Shown: piece by piece, positions 1 to 8,040 of the stretch
Layout of the letters: every line of letters begins with the position of its first letter
Numbering within the stretch: position 1 is the first letter of the stretch
Virus record (IMG/VR): IMGVR_UViG_3300042923_001794
Coordinates: 1-21,793 of that record
Origin: a virus
Strand: one strand, 5' to 3'
Length of the DNA stretch: 21,793 nucleotides
Notes under the pieces: generated by a model
The model's input: the letters and a program-made list of their open reading frames with translations, nothing else
What the model was told of the DNA's origin: nothing
The model's database searches: none
Position numbers and translations under genes: made by a program

Positions 1-621
1 ATGAAAAAATTAATATCTGCACTATTGTTAATGACATTATGCATTATGCTTGTGCCACCGCAAAATGTGAGTGCTGCAGTAAAGATTAGTAAAGCTAAAG
101 CTACCATGGAAGTCGATTCTACACTTAAATTAACGATCAGCGGAACAACAAGTAAAGTTTCATGGAGTTCAAGCAAAAAAACCGTAGCGACCGTGAGTAC
201 CTCTGGTACCGTGACAGCAAAAGCCGAAGGTAAAACCACCATAACCGCATCTGTAAGTGGGAAAAAATATACATGCTCAGTTACAGTAGTAGATAGTAAT
301 AAAGTAGTAAAAGAAAAGACATTAAGTGATTTAGTTGAATACCTAAAAAGTAATGCAGTTTTATCCGGGAATGAAACCCAAATGGACGCATCAATGATTG
401 GTGCGGAAAACGGTGTGAAATATTCAGATTCAAAAATAGAATTATATGAATACGATATTAACTCAGATAGTTATAAAACAATCGTAAAAACGGAAAAGAT
501 AACATTAGAAGGTTTTGGAATTGAAATTCCTGTTAGTGCAATAAGTGGCAAATTTATCATCTTATGCGAAGACGCTAAAAACAAGGATACTATAGTAAAA
601 ATCTTTAATGAGTTTAAATAA
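1..621 (+). CDS. Secreted BIG_2 (bacterial Ig-like) domain protein
   Basis: Predicted exported protein of 206 aa. The N-terminus is a Sec signal peptide: a Lys pair, a hydrophobic core at about residues 5-18, then a small-residue cleavage region near VSAA (23-26). Residues about 27-97 form one BIG_2 Ig-like domain, recognised by the VSWSSSKKTVATVS segment, the GTVTAKAEGKTTITAS segment and the closing TCSVTV strand. Residues about 100-206 are a separate mixed domain of unknown function with an IELYEYDINSDSY stretch and a C-terminal NKDTIVKIFNEF helix. There is no LPXTG anchor, lipobox or transmembrane tail, so it is probably released or loosely wall-associated. It is transcribed toward the lysis genes and has its own terminator. 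BIG_2 domains are common in clostridial surface proteins and phage fibres. Whether this is host-derived or a prophage cargo (lysogenic conversion) gene cannot be settled here. The ATG lies at the window edge, so its ribosome binding site is not visible. Confidence 0.8.
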   Translation: MKKLISALLLMTLCIMLVPPQNVSAAVKISKAKATMEVDSTLKLTISGTTSKVSWSSSKKTVATVSTSGTVTAKAEGKTTITASVSGKKYTCSVTVVDSNKVVKEKTLSDLVEYLKSNAVLSGNETQMDASMIGAENGVKYSDSKIELYEYDINSDSYKTIVKTEKITLEGFGIEIPVSAISGKFIILCEDAKNKDTIVKIFNEFK

Positions 622-626
622 TTACA

Positions 627-658
627 CCCCCGGCGATTAAACCGGGGGCTTTCCTTTG
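627..658 (+). terminator. Rho-independent terminator of the BIG_2 gene
   Basis: A perfect 7-bp GC stem (CCCCCGG / CCGGGGG, 627-633 with 642-648) with an 8-nt loop lies 5 nt after the BIG_2 stop codon and is followed by CTTTCCTTT. On the opposite strand the 3' side reads TGTAATTA, which is a poor U-tract, so it mainly serves the plus-strand gene. It may weakly oppose readthrough from the lysin. Confidence 0.85.
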
Positions 659-765
659 ACCTCGTATTTTGACATTTAAGGCGGTTTCAGTTTCAGGCAT
701 TCAGTTAACCGTGTTTGCTCACAACGCTCTAATTTACTTATAAATTCACAGTCCTGTACATGGGT

Positions 766-1494
766 TTATCGTCTCATGGACTGCCTTGTCTTAGTCCCGA
801 CTTTACCGTCAACTACTAAGCTATGTTTCCTCTGATACTCCCTTATCACCTGATCTGTAATCGGTCCGCAGCTACCATCAATATCAATCTTAAACCCATC
901 CTGATTAAGCGCCCACTGTACCCACTTTACACCTTCGCTCTTGGATCCGAGCCTGATGGTTAGCATAGGTTCTTTATATGGATTCTTGTCCCCGGTCCCA
1001 TCCTCTAGTGCCATTACTACATGGCTGCCTTCTTTAAGGTAGATACCGCCACGCTTAGCATATTTATCACTGGTCAAATGAGCTGCGTCCATGTATAGTT
1101 TAAATTTACCGGTTGCCATAAAATTCGCACGGATAGATCTGGTAGTGCTCGATGGCGAAATATTTAGTCCGGCCAGACGATAACAGGTTGATACCAGGGA
1201 TGAACAATCAAACTCCCCTTTTGCTCCGACAACCTTACCGCCATTGGCTTTAATAGAATTATATCCGGTGATCCTCTGGGACTGATCATACCCATAGTTA
1301 GGATCTGCACAGATTTGTTCCATAAAACTAGTGGCCTTATCCGCTATGACCGGATCCGTACATTCCAGGTATACGTTCCACGGTTTGCTATACCAATTCC
1401 GGATACAGATCTCTTTCCCGGTCTGATCGCCTATATTTCCACCGACAATCTTACCGTTTTCATCGATACTTGCATGTCCTATTTTTATACTCAT
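766..1494 (-). CDS. Phage endolysin: cysteine peptidase/amidase with C-terminal peptidoglycan-binding domain
   Basis: This is the peptidoglycan hydrolase that lyses the host at the end of the lytic cycle (242 aa). The N-terminal 165 residues look like an NlpC/P60- or Amidase_5-type cysteine hydrolase: the likely nucleophile is Cys97 in GEFDCSSLVSTCYRLAG and the likely His is His158 in GSHVVMALEDG. The early GNIGDQTGKE segment is typical of Firmicutes phage lysins of this type. Residues about 178-240 are a PG_binding_1 domain (RLGSKSEGVKWVQWALN, then IDGSCGPITDQVIREYQ and VDGKVGTKT). There is no signal peptide, so release through a holin is expected. Its ATG overlaps the holin stop by 4 nt (ATGA), which suggests translational coupling. 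Whether it cuts as an amidase or an endopeptidase cannot be told from sequence alone. Confidence 0.9.
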   Translation of the reverse strand: MSIKIGHASIDENGKIVGGNIGDQTGKEICIRNWYSKPWNVYLECTDPVIADKATSFMEQICADPNYGYDQSQRITGYNSIKANGGKVVGAKGEFDCSSLVSTCYRLAGLNISPSSTTRSIRANFMATGKFKLYMDAAHLTSDKYAKRGGIYLKEGSHVVMALEDGTGDKNPYKEPMLTIRLGSKSEGVKWVQWALNQDGFKIDIDGSCGPITDQVIREYQRKHSLVVDGKVGTKTRQSMRR

Positions 1495-1865
1495 GCGCTC
1501 ACCGCCAATCTCTTAACCTCTGCTTCGATCTTGGAGTTAATCCAGCCGTCAAAATCTCCAAGTGCCTCCTCGAGTAACACTCTGCCGGTAATACCTAAAT
1601 GCTGCAGGGCCTTTTCTTTTGCAATATTAAACGCTTCATGCTTGGTTTCCTCGCCCCAATTCTCATCTTTTATTCGGTCAATCACTGTCTGTGCCACATC
1701 AGCCACCGCATCGGTTACGCAATCAGTAGCGATAACAAGATACTTTTGGACATTCTTATCCTTAATATTAGCCTCTATGTACTTCCGCAGAGAATTACCG
1801 AGTACCACGATTGCCGGAATAACTACAGCCGTGATAAGTGTCATTAATATTTCATTCCAATCCAT
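1491..1865 (-). CDS. Phage holin, LL-H type (Phage_holin_6-like)
   Basis: Membrane protein of 124 aa with one N-terminal transmembrane helix (about residues 6-23, LMTLITAVVIPAIVVLGNSL) and a long helical, charged cytoplasmic domain. This matches the Lactobacillus phage LL-H holin family, where a single N-terminal helix precedes an amphipathic C-terminal region with a conserved Lys/Leu-Gly segment (here KALQHLGI) and a terminal helix (INSKIEAEVKRL). Its role would be to perforate the membrane so that the neighbouring endolysin reaches the wall. Its ATG shares one base with the upstream stop (TAATG) and its own stop overlaps the lysin start, so the three lysis genes appear coupled. The family assignment is from pattern recognition and is fairly secure given position and topology. 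Confidence 0.82.
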   Translation of the reverse strand: MDWNEILMTLITAVVIPAIVVLGNSLRKYIEANIKDKNVQKYLVIATDCVTDAVADVAQTVIDRIKDENWGEETKHEAFNIAKEKALQHLGITGRVLLEEALGDFDGWINSKIEAEVKRLAVSA

Positions 1866-2122
1866 TAACTCACCTTTTCCCTTTCTAAATCATCTAATCT
1901 GTGATTGGCTACTTTCATTTTCTCATCCTGGAGCGTACATCTTTCCTCCAGCTTGTATGTACGTTCAATCAGATTGTTGTGCTTATGCACCTTGTCTTCC
2001 AACTGCTCCAACCTATACGATATCAAAGCAGCACTTTTCCGTTGTGAGAAATAGGATCCTGCCAAGGTACCAGCAAGACTTAAACTCCCTGTTATTATCG
2101 CTACGATTATCACATCATTCAT
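1865..2122 (-). CDS. XhlA-like membrane-anchored coiled-coil lysis protein
   Basis: Small protein of 85 aa with an N-terminal hydrophobic helix (residues about 4-25, IIVAIITGSLSLAGTLAGSYF) followed by a charged coiled coil (about 30-82) with regular Leu/Ile spacing (YRLEQLEDKVHKHNNLIERTY). This is the layout of the XhlA/hemolysin-type accessory lysis proteins that pair with a holin in Bacillus PBSX and many clostridial phages; here it directly precedes the holin. It is the first gene after the strong terminator, so its transcription needs readthrough, antitermination or a promoter I cannot identify. The region upstream contains AGAGAGGA about 13 nt before the ATG, a rather long spacing. A second ATG (GTATATCATGC) just upstream is out of frame. 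Confidence 0.75.
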   Translation of the reverse strand: MNDVIIVAIITGSLSLAGTLAGSYFSQRKSAALISYRLEQLEDKVHKHNNLIERTYKLEERCTLQDEKMKVANHRLDDLEREKVS

Positions 2123-2152
2123 GCATGATATACCATCCTCTCTTTATATAAT

Positions 2153-2174
2153 AAAAAGGAGCCCGAAGGCTCCT
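2153..2174 (-). terminator. Strong Rho-independent terminator ending the tail operon
   Basis: Read on the minus strand, AGGAGCC-TTCG-GGCTCCT is a perfect 7-bp stem closed by a UUCG tetraloop and followed by TTTT. It lies 13 nt after the stop of the 57-aa gene and about 30 nt before the XhlA-like gene. It therefore separates tail genes from the lysis cassette. The plus-strand side also has an AT-rich run, so some bidirectional activity is possible. Confidence 0.9.
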
Positions 2175-2186
2175 ATTATTTTGATG

Positions 2187-2360
2187 TTATTCAGTTACTT
2201 CCGGAACTTCTTCCGGATGAATTAGTTTGTATAATTCCGCTCCCTGCTCCTGCGTCATGGTGCCTTTGGTCATATGGAAATCTATCATTAGTGTCAGTGT
2301 ATTGGTATCTATGGACCGGTCGGATATTGCCTTCTGAAAACTCTCAAACCTATCAAACAT
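2187..2360 (-). CDS. Small phage protein of 57 aa, XkdX-like in position
   Basis: This ORF of 57 codons starts at an ATG preceded by GGGAGGGATGATT, a good ribosome binding site. It begins MFDRFESFQKAISD, has a hydrophobic/helical middle (TLTLMIDFHMTKG) and ends in an acidic tail (EEVPEVTE). The KGTMTQEQGAELYKLI segment resembles the short helix-turn-helix pattern of XkdX-like small proteins found after tail fibre genes, but similarity is weak and no function is assigned. It starts 13 nt after the tail fibre/baseplate stop codon and is the last gene before the terminator. It is probably cotranscribed with the tail genes. Confidence 0.65.
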   Translation of the reverse strand: MFDRFESFQKAISDRSIDTNTLTLMIDFHMTKGTMTQEQGAELYKLIHPEEVPEVTE

Positions 2361-2373
2361 AATCATCCCTCCC

Positions 2374-4290
2374 TTAAGGTTCTAATGCGGTTAATCTTAG
2401 GTCGAATTCTAAGTTAATCGCATTCTGCTTGATTAATCGCTTATTTATCTCTGTTATGGCACCGCTGTTAGCAAGGATTACCGCTTTATCAGATAAATTG
2501 TAAGTCACATATACTTTTGCATTGGCTGATTCATTAGGTGTCACAGGCTCTTGATATATGGTGCCATTAGGATAAACTTCGATACCGCCCTCGCACTTAA
2601 AACCGCTGCTGTCACCGTCAATGTAGGTAACTGGTACTGCTAACGGGTATATAATTTTTGTGCCTGCTAGAGCTGCTTGGGCTGCTGCTAAGTTGGCATA
2701 TGTGCCTTTAGCAGTTATAATACATAAGTTATTATTACCTGACGCTGTGTAAGTAAAGAATTTACCAATATCAGATGCGGGTATTTGTGCCTGATAAATC
2801 GTTTCTGACATCCCATTAACAATAATTTGTTTGGTAATAGTGTTAGATGCGCCTAAAACAGTGCAATCGGTCGGTAGCATGCATTCATAATAGTCAACTT
2901 CTGTTAGCTGATGACGTGCTATAACATCACTAGCCTGTAACACATATTCCTTTGCTCTCTTGACAAGCATCTTTACGTTGTTAACTTCCTCCACCGTGTC
3001 GACAATACCGTCTGGTAGTCTATGAAGTTGCATTCCTGCTGGAAGCGTATAGACTAATTCAGAAGATTGGTAAGGCTCATACGTTGTAGCTGTAGTGCCT
3101 TCTTCGAGCTGTATGTCAAAGTAATCAACATCACCAAGAGCAGCAGTTGCGCCACTTGCGTAGAAATTAATCCTAACCCGTCCATCAGAAGGGCATATAA
3201 AGGTTAGAGTATAATTATTTGATGATGTCCCACTGATTGCACCTGACATAGTATTCTGATAAAAATCTCTTGCAGAAATTACACCTTCACCATTCCGAAC
3301 TACAACATTATTTGCACGAAGTCTATATGCAACATTAGATTTTAACCTAGTAAATATTACATACCCAAAACGGTAAGTTCCGCTAGACAACCCTTTAACA
3401 TTAAGCCCATTTTGAATCCTTGTTATTGCGGCACTAGATTCATTAAGTACAATGTTTGCCCAATCAAATAAATTCTTACCTACGCTAACAATCTTTCCAC
3501 TTCCTACACCCTGTAAACCATTGATGTGATGGTCATACATAAAATCGCATTGCTCTTTGGTGAGGGTGTCCATGCCTAATGCATCAAGATTAATCGCCAT
3601 TATATCTTTGACTTCCATTACTTTCCCATTGGAAGTTGCTACATCGGCATAGGCACAAGAGAACTGTACATATGTGGCAAGTTTATCCCCTGCAATTGTA
3701 ATAATACCGCTCATGTCATACCACTGATTAGCGATAGGATAATTTACCATCTTAACAAATGCTGAAGGGTTACTAACAAGCGTAGTTGCTATATTTAATA
3801 CGTCAGCACTTAACACCCTTTGAGAAGCTCTAATAAACCATTTTTCTCCTGTTTTGGTTGAAAATCTGTTTTCTGCTACTTGTACAACATAAGGTGTTGT
3901 ACTTGTGCTATTGCCAGTAACTTTTAATGCGTTATCGCTTGCTGATATGGTTGAATATACACCCGTCCACCCAACAGTTCCATTACTAAAATCACCATTC
4001 TTGACCGAATTTACCGCAGTAAATCCCTCCACCTCCACATCACTCTGCCCTTCGACCAGTGATCTGAAGTCCTGCTCAGCTCCTGCTGTATCTTTTCCCG
4101 TGCCCGCAGAAAAGACGGGTTTGTGTTGGGATAAGGTACTTTCGACTGCAATCCCCTCTGATTCCAAAGCGACCATCTTGTTATCCAGGTCATCAATACC
4201 CTTATCCAACTTGTTAAGATTAGAGGCATTAAGCGGTGTAGCGGTAGAAGGTTTATTGATCCAGTTAATCCTGTTGTATATCTTCGCCAT
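2374..4290 (-). CDS. Tail fibre / baseplate upper protein with carbohydrate-binding-like modules
   Basis: Protein of 638 aa at the distal tail end of the operon. The N-terminal 50 residues (YNRINWINKPSTATPLNASNL) are the type of tail-attachment segment seen in many Firmicutes phage baseplate and fibre proteins. The remainder looks like beta-rich binding modules: one beginning near residue 99 (NGDFSNGTVGWTG, typical of CBM-like jelly rolls), another around 268-405 (starts VGKNLFDW, ends DIQLEEGTTATTYEPY), and a C-terminal region ending in a short helix (INLEFDLRLTALEP). The IQLEEGTTATTYEPY motif is common in phage receptor-binding proteins. It starts within the preceding 70-aa gene (26-nt overlap) behind AAGGAG. 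The likely role is recognition of surface polysaccharide; the exact receptor is unknown. Confidence 0.72.
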   Translation of the reverse strand: MAKIYNRINWINKPSTATPLNASNLNKLDKGIDDLDNKMVALESEGIAVESTLSQHKPVFSAGTGKDTAGAEQDFRSLVEGQSDVEVEGFTAVNSVKNGDFSNGTVGWTGVYSTISASDNALKVTGNSTSTTPYVVQVAENRFSTKTGEKWFIRASQRVLSADVLNIATTLVSNPSAFVKMVNYPIANQWYDMSGIITIAGDKLATYVQFSCAYADVATSNGKVMEVKDIMAINLDALGMDTLTKEQCDFMYDHHINGLQGVGSGKIVSVGKNLFDWANIVLNESSAAITRIQNGLNVKGLSSGTYRFGYVIFTRLKSNVAYRLRANNVVVRNGEGVISARDFYQNTMSGAISGTSSNNYTLTFICPSDGRVRINFYASGATAALGDVDYFDIQLEEGTTATTYEPYQSSELVYTLPAGMQLHRLPDGIVDTVEEVNNVKMLVKRAKEYVLQASDVIARHQLTEVDYYECMLPTDCTVLGASNTITKQIIVNGMSETIYQAQIPASDIGKFFTYTASGNNNLCIITAKGTYANLAAAQAALAGTKIIYPLAVPVTYIDGDSSGFKCEGGIEVYPNGTIYQEPVTPNESANAKVYVTYNLSDKAVILANSGAITEINKRLIKQNAINLEFDLRLTALEP

Positions 4291-4477
4291 CCTTTTTATC
4301 TCCTTCCTCAGATTCTAGTTTTCTCTCATACTCAACTGCTTGCATAGACTGTAACCTTAGCTGCGTAAGTATATCGGAAAAAACTACTTCAAGTACTGCC
4401 GGAGGAAGCTTTGCATTGTTAACCAGATCCTGCAATCCTCCTTTTAGTTCATGTATTGCCGTATTAATACCTTTCAT
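4265..4477 (-). CDS. Small tail-region protein, unknown function
   Basis: A 70-aa protein between the two fibre-type genes. It has an AAGGAGG ribosome binding site 5 nt before the ATG; that site sits beside the stop of the upstream fibre gene. The protein is helical and charged, with LVNNAKLPPAVLEVVFSDIL as the most recognisable stretch. Similar short proteins with a NAKLPP segment sit beside tail fibre genes in clostridial phages as I recall them, without known function. The C-terminus is very acidic/basic (ESEEGDKKDGEDIQQD) and its coding region overlaps the next gene. A role as a fibre chaperone or adaptor is possible but not shown. Confidence 0.65.
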   Translation of the reverse strand: MKGINTAIHELKGGLQDLVNNAKLPPAVLEVVFSDILTQLRLQSMQAVEYERKLESEEGDKKDGEDIQQD

Positions 4478-4487
4478 AAAATCCTCC

Positions 4488-6097
4488 TTAAATTAATCCA
4501 TAAGCTTGTAATACATCGATAAGTGACCTAAGCTTTGTTACAGTCTGCTCCAAAGTTGATCCAGTTGCTAAGTCCGCAATTGCAGTTTTTGTTACTGGCG
4601 TAGCACCAAAGAGCCCTAAAGTACCACCACTTTTGTGAAATATATTTTTAATATGCAGGTCTGTCCAAGGATAACTGCTATTACCTAAATCAAAAGGATA
4701 TGATGTACTACTTGAACTTGGTACAAGCTCCCTTGATGAATTTAATGTTATTGTAAATGATGAGTCTGAATATAATGTGTTAATCAAGTTTCCGTTTTGG
4801 TAAATATTTTTAAAGTAACCGTTTGTCCATGGATATGAGCTACTACCAATTGAGAATGGATACGAGCTACTATTTGCATTTGGGACAAAAGCCCTTGATG
4901 AATCTAACGTTGCATAGTAAGCCGTTGTAGCGTACAAAGCACTTATATCACTTGCAGCTAAAAATGTCTTTTTCGTTCCCCCTACATATATTTCATCAAT
5001 GTATAGAGTATCAATATAGCCCTTATCCCATGTATTATTGCTGTTTCCTATGCTGAATGAATAATCACCTGGGAGCAATTCTTTTGATGTAGTTAATCTA
5101 ACTCTCGGTTGTATTGGGCTACCGGCTGCATACAACGAATCTACAAGTGTGGGTTTAAATTCATAACTACCAATATAAAGCTTATCGACCCTTGCTTCAT
5201 TAATGTAAGCATTCTTTTTATCGGACGAATTACCAATTTGAGCATAAACATAACCGGTTGTCAGACTGTTAAATTTAAGGGTAGATGATATTTCTTTTGA
5301 TTGTTGACCCTGTTGGTATATTGTCCTACCTGCAGTAATAGCACCGCTGGTAATGTCAATATACTCATACCAAACACCATAAGTATTGCCATCCCACGCC
5401 GAAGAGCTAAATTGCCCGCCTTCAATAGTTGAACCCTTAATAACAGAGCCCTCAACTAAACCGCTGAATTTAGCATTTACTGCCTCAATGCTACCATCCA
5501 AGTTGATTTTAAAGTTATTATTGGCAGTTATTACGCCTTCCAACGTAATTTTATTAGCTGATATTTTTACCTCTTCAGGACTTAAGTTAATGGCAGCAAT
5601 AACCTGATTAGAACTAACCTTAAGCGTAATGTTACCTGCCAAAATATCTATCTGTCCAATCAAGATGTTTTCTTGACCTGTAGCCCTGCTCACTTCAGCT
5701 GTAATAGCATTGGCATTTTGTGTGATAGATGCCTTGGCAGTGACTAAATCAGCTGCTACCTCATTAGCTTTAGTATCATCTGTATACTTAACTGCCTTTT
5801 CCCAGTCACCGGCCACATAACTACCGGTTGCCCTCGCTGTTTTACATTTGTATAGCTCGCCATTCTGCCCTTGTGTCCATAAGTCTCCGGCATCATAAGG
5901 GGGGACGGGTTGAGCAATAAACACCCTACGCTTACTATCTGCGGTGTCCTGGGCTTTTTGTGCATCGGCCAGAGCCTTAGTGATATCGGTATCAGTTATC
6001 TTAACCCATGAATATACTCCGCCAGCTAATTGCCACCGATATGCATACCCGTTTGATGTATTGTAGAATAAGTCGCCAAGATGAATATTTTTTTTTC
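4488..6097 (-). CDS. Tail fibre portion of the hub/fibre protein, reached by a -1 shift
   Basis: This open frame (about 536 codons after the A-run) continues the tail hub protein encoded just upstream. It contains the phage tail motif PYDAGDLWTQG with the following CKTAR and DWEKAVKYTDD (about 70-112), a coiled/beta linker (about 115-235) and three degenerate repeats near 339-375, 402-437 and 456-491. Each repeat carries a Leu/Ser-rich start, a (F)SIGNS-like turn, a Trp and a Tyr/Phe-Ile-N-Ile end. The last 40 residues (LFGATPVTKTAIADLATG ... VLQAYGLI) are a widespread Firmicutes phage fibre C-terminus. There is no internal Met anywhere, and the only possible local start (TTG at 6110) has no Shine-Dalgarno sequence. 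It is therefore best read as the downstream part of one larger protein of about 1,040 aa. Confidence 0.75.
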
Positions 6098-7621
6098 TGT
6101 AGTATCCCAACCCGTTGCAGGAGCGTTTGAGTTTGTAGGCTCATAATTATAAAACCAAGTTGTAATATTACCATCAATCTGGTTCTGCAGGTCATTCAAG
6201 CTTCCAGCTACTGTGTCCGCATACGTTGATAATTCATTCTTTGTAGCATAGGTTTGAGATGTTTCTTGCTTAATTTCATCAGCTGTAAGAGTTATCTTAC
6301 TATCTAGTTGTCCTTCTGCAGTTGATGCTCTGGATGCTTCTGCTGATATAGCAATTGCAGTCTGATCAAAACGCGTCTGAGTATTCTGTGCCAGGTCTGA
6401 TACTTCCGTCTGTATTCCTTCGACATCTTTTTTTATCTTCGTTGCTTTGCCCTGAAGCTGAATAACCTCATTGTTAACACCGTGGTTTTGTTCCCTTTCC
6501 TCCGATCCATCAGCTGAGTACTCGTCCTGAAGGACCTGTATTCCGGAAAGAGTGCGTTTAAATACATAACCTGTAACCGGATCCTCAGTCTTGAATTTAA
6601 TTGTGTCTCCTACTTCGATATAAGGCAGACCAATATTTTTACTTTGATAAGGCCGGTACGGTCTCCTGTTAATATTAGAGAAAGCATTCCATGCTATTGC
6701 TTCCAGCTCTGTGGCTGATTTACCGAAAACAAGGAAATTACCCTCAATAACATATGCATTCGTACCGGTTCCGACTATTGCTCCAATATCATGTTCTTCC
6801 GAACGGATCTGAAGCTTATCAATACCCTTTACGGTATACTCTTCAAAAGTTACTGGGTGATACATACCTTCATCAAGCTCAGCAGCATGGGAACCATCCT
6901 GGAAGAATGATGTATCTGTATCTACAACCGGGTTAAGATCCTCTGCAGGATACAAATTAATTGTTGGATACAAACCATATGCCGGCTCGAGGATGATATG
7001 AACGAACTTGCCCAGTCTGTTTATATGACCGAAACAGCCGTTTATTTCCTCACAGGCTTCCAATACCTTTCTACCACTTAATTGTGTGGGCTCTATGGTC
7101 TTCTGGACAAGCATGGAGTCGTTTGGAAGGGACCGCAGCTCCTCCACAATCCCCAGGTATGAAAGCAGACTTGCCCGGAATGCAGCAAGCGTCATCGGAA
7201 AAGATCTGGTATTATACCATGAAGATACATCATCATCTGCTTTCTTTAGTTTATCGTAAGCAATAACATCCTTGAATATGAGATTGTCCTGTTTCTTGGC
7301 TGAATCAACCTTGTATTTGCCAAGTGGGACCGTATAGCCGCTGATCAGCTGGTTAATAGTAAACTCTTGTCCCTTTAGCTCTTCCGGAACATTAGCCAGG
7401 GTGAATTTTATCTGTGCTGCTTCACATGCACCAAACCGAATATCATGATCCGAAAACAAACTTTCATCCAGTTCAAAACTATCATCTACAAAGCGGTCGG
7501 TATTTACGGTTAAATTTAATGCAGGGACATTTAACTGCAAATCCTTCCGAACGTTCTTTGATACCTTAGGGACTGTATCATTCTTATATATTGTTTTAAG
7601 AGCTTCTGCAATATCTAACAT
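6026..7621 (-). CDS. Tail hub (Tal-like) protein, zero-frame product
   Basis: Protein of 531 aa from the ATG at 7621, chosen over a GTG one codon upstream because GAGGGGG lies 7 nt before it. The N-terminal ~370 residues have the character of a siphovirus tail-associated hub protein: a Dit-docking-type beta region, IAYDKLKKADDD and VGDTIKFKTEDPVTGYVFKR segments. Residues about 385-500 are a helical coiled-coil linker. In the zero frame the protein ends 20 codons after an A9 run with an unrelated-looking tail (IFILATYSTIHQ...). A -1 shift at that run instead joins TEKK to NIHLGDLFYN and continues for about 530 residues. Its start overlaps the Dit-like stop (TGATG). The short form could be a real second product, or the break could be a mutation or sequencing error. 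Confidence 0.8.
   Translation of the reverse strand: MLDIAEALKTIYKNDTVPKVSKNVRKDLQLNVPALNLTVNTDRFVDDSFELDESLFSDHDIRFGACEAAQIKFTLANVPEELKGQEFTINQLISGYTVPLGKYKVDSAKKQDNLIFKDVIAYDKLKKADDDVSSWYNTRSFPMTLAAFRASLLSYLGIVEELRSLPNDSMLVQKTIEPTQLSGRKVLEACEEINGCFGHINRLGKFVHIILEPAYGLYPTINLYPAEDLNPVVDTDTSFFQDGSHAAELDEGMYHPVTFEEYTVKGIDKLQIRSEEHDIGAIVGTGTNAYVIEGNFLVFGKSATELEAIAWNAFSNINRRPYRPYQSKNIGLPYIEVGDTIKFKTEDPVTGYVFKRTLSGIQVLQDEYSADGSEEREQNHGVNNEVIQLQGKATKIKKDVEGIQTEVSDLAQNTQTRFDQTAIAISAEASRASTAEGQLDSKITLTADEIKQETSQTYATKNELSTYADTVAGSLNDLQNQIDGNITTWFYNYEPTNSNAPATGWDTTEKKIFILATYSTIHQTGMHIGGN
6088..6096 (-). other. A9 homopolymer: probable -1 frameshift or transcription slippage site
   Basis: On the minus strand the sequence is ACA GAA AAA AAA ATA TTC. 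It holds a slippery heptamer A-AAA-AAA in the correct zero-frame phase. A -1 slip (or one extra A added by RNA polymerase) gives Glu-Lys-Lys-Asn-Ile-His, which continues into a 530-codon frame. I see no obvious upstream Shine-Dalgarno-like stimulator. Genome error or natural indel at the run remains possible. Confidence 0.7.
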
Positions 7622-8025
7622 CACTGATCCCCCTCATATGCAATAAAGGTTATCTCCAAAGCGTTATATATCGGTTGTCCATACCTGTCCTGACTCTTAT
7701 GAACATATTCGATATCAGGTACATAAAACCTTGCAGTCTTATAGGAATCGGTTTCATCATTCCAGTATTCCATTGTGATAACATCCCTGGGGATAAAGAA
7801 GGCCTTCATGATAATCTTTTGTCCATATGTAAAACCGTCTATCGTTTTTATTTTTACTGTACTTCTCTGTACCGAAAGGATATTTCTGTGCAGCGCTCCA
7901 ATTCCATCAACATAGCTGTTCTTATCAGTCCGCTGATTTGGTGTATTCGAGTACCCTTCATGCGCCAGGAGGCGGTTGGGAAACGTTGTACCGTTAACTT
8001 TTATGTAATATCCACTAAATGCCAT
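7621..8025 (-). CDS. Distal tail (Dit-like) protein
   Basis: Protein of 134 aa between the tape measure and the hub gene, the position of Dit/connector proteins at the tail tip of siphoviruses. It begins MAFSGYYIKVNGTTFPN and is predominantly beta, with IKTIDGFTYGQK and ITMEYWNDETDSYKTARFYVPDI strands and a final NALEITFIAYEG strand. It is shorter than classical SPP1 Dit (about 250 aa) and seems to contain only the tube-like N-terminal domain, which would ring the end of the tail tube and receive the hub. A strong ribosome binding site (AAGGAGG, 7 nt spacing) precedes it. The name is based on position and fold character; I could not confirm it by alignment. Confidence 0.62.
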   Translation of the reverse strand: MAFSGYYIKVNGTTFPNRLLAHEGYSNTPNQRTDKNSYVDGIGALHRNILSVQRSTVKIKTIDGFTYGQKIIMKAFFIPRDVITMEYWNDETDSYKTARFYVPDIEYVHKSQDRYGQPIYNALEITFIAYEGDQ

Positions 8026-8040
8026 AACCCTACCTCCTTC

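Noticed and set aside
679-765. 28-codon in-frame extension after the endolysin stop (THVQDCEFISKLERCEQTRL...)
   Set aside because: An open stretch of this length is expected by chance about a quarter of the time, the lysin already ends with a complete peptidoglycan-binding domain, and nothing suggests stop readthrough.
1315-2151. 278-codon open frame on the plus strand across the lysis genes
   Set aside because: It lies opposite three coupled genes with clear domains and ribosome binding sites; its translation is low-complexity and unlike any family. Read as a shadow of the minus-strand genes.
6088-6110. TTG at 6110 as an independent start for the fibre frame
   Set aside because: No Shine-Dalgarno sequence precedes it, and the first residues (GYYRKK) come from reading the upstream codons out of frame; a -1 join gives a natural sequence.
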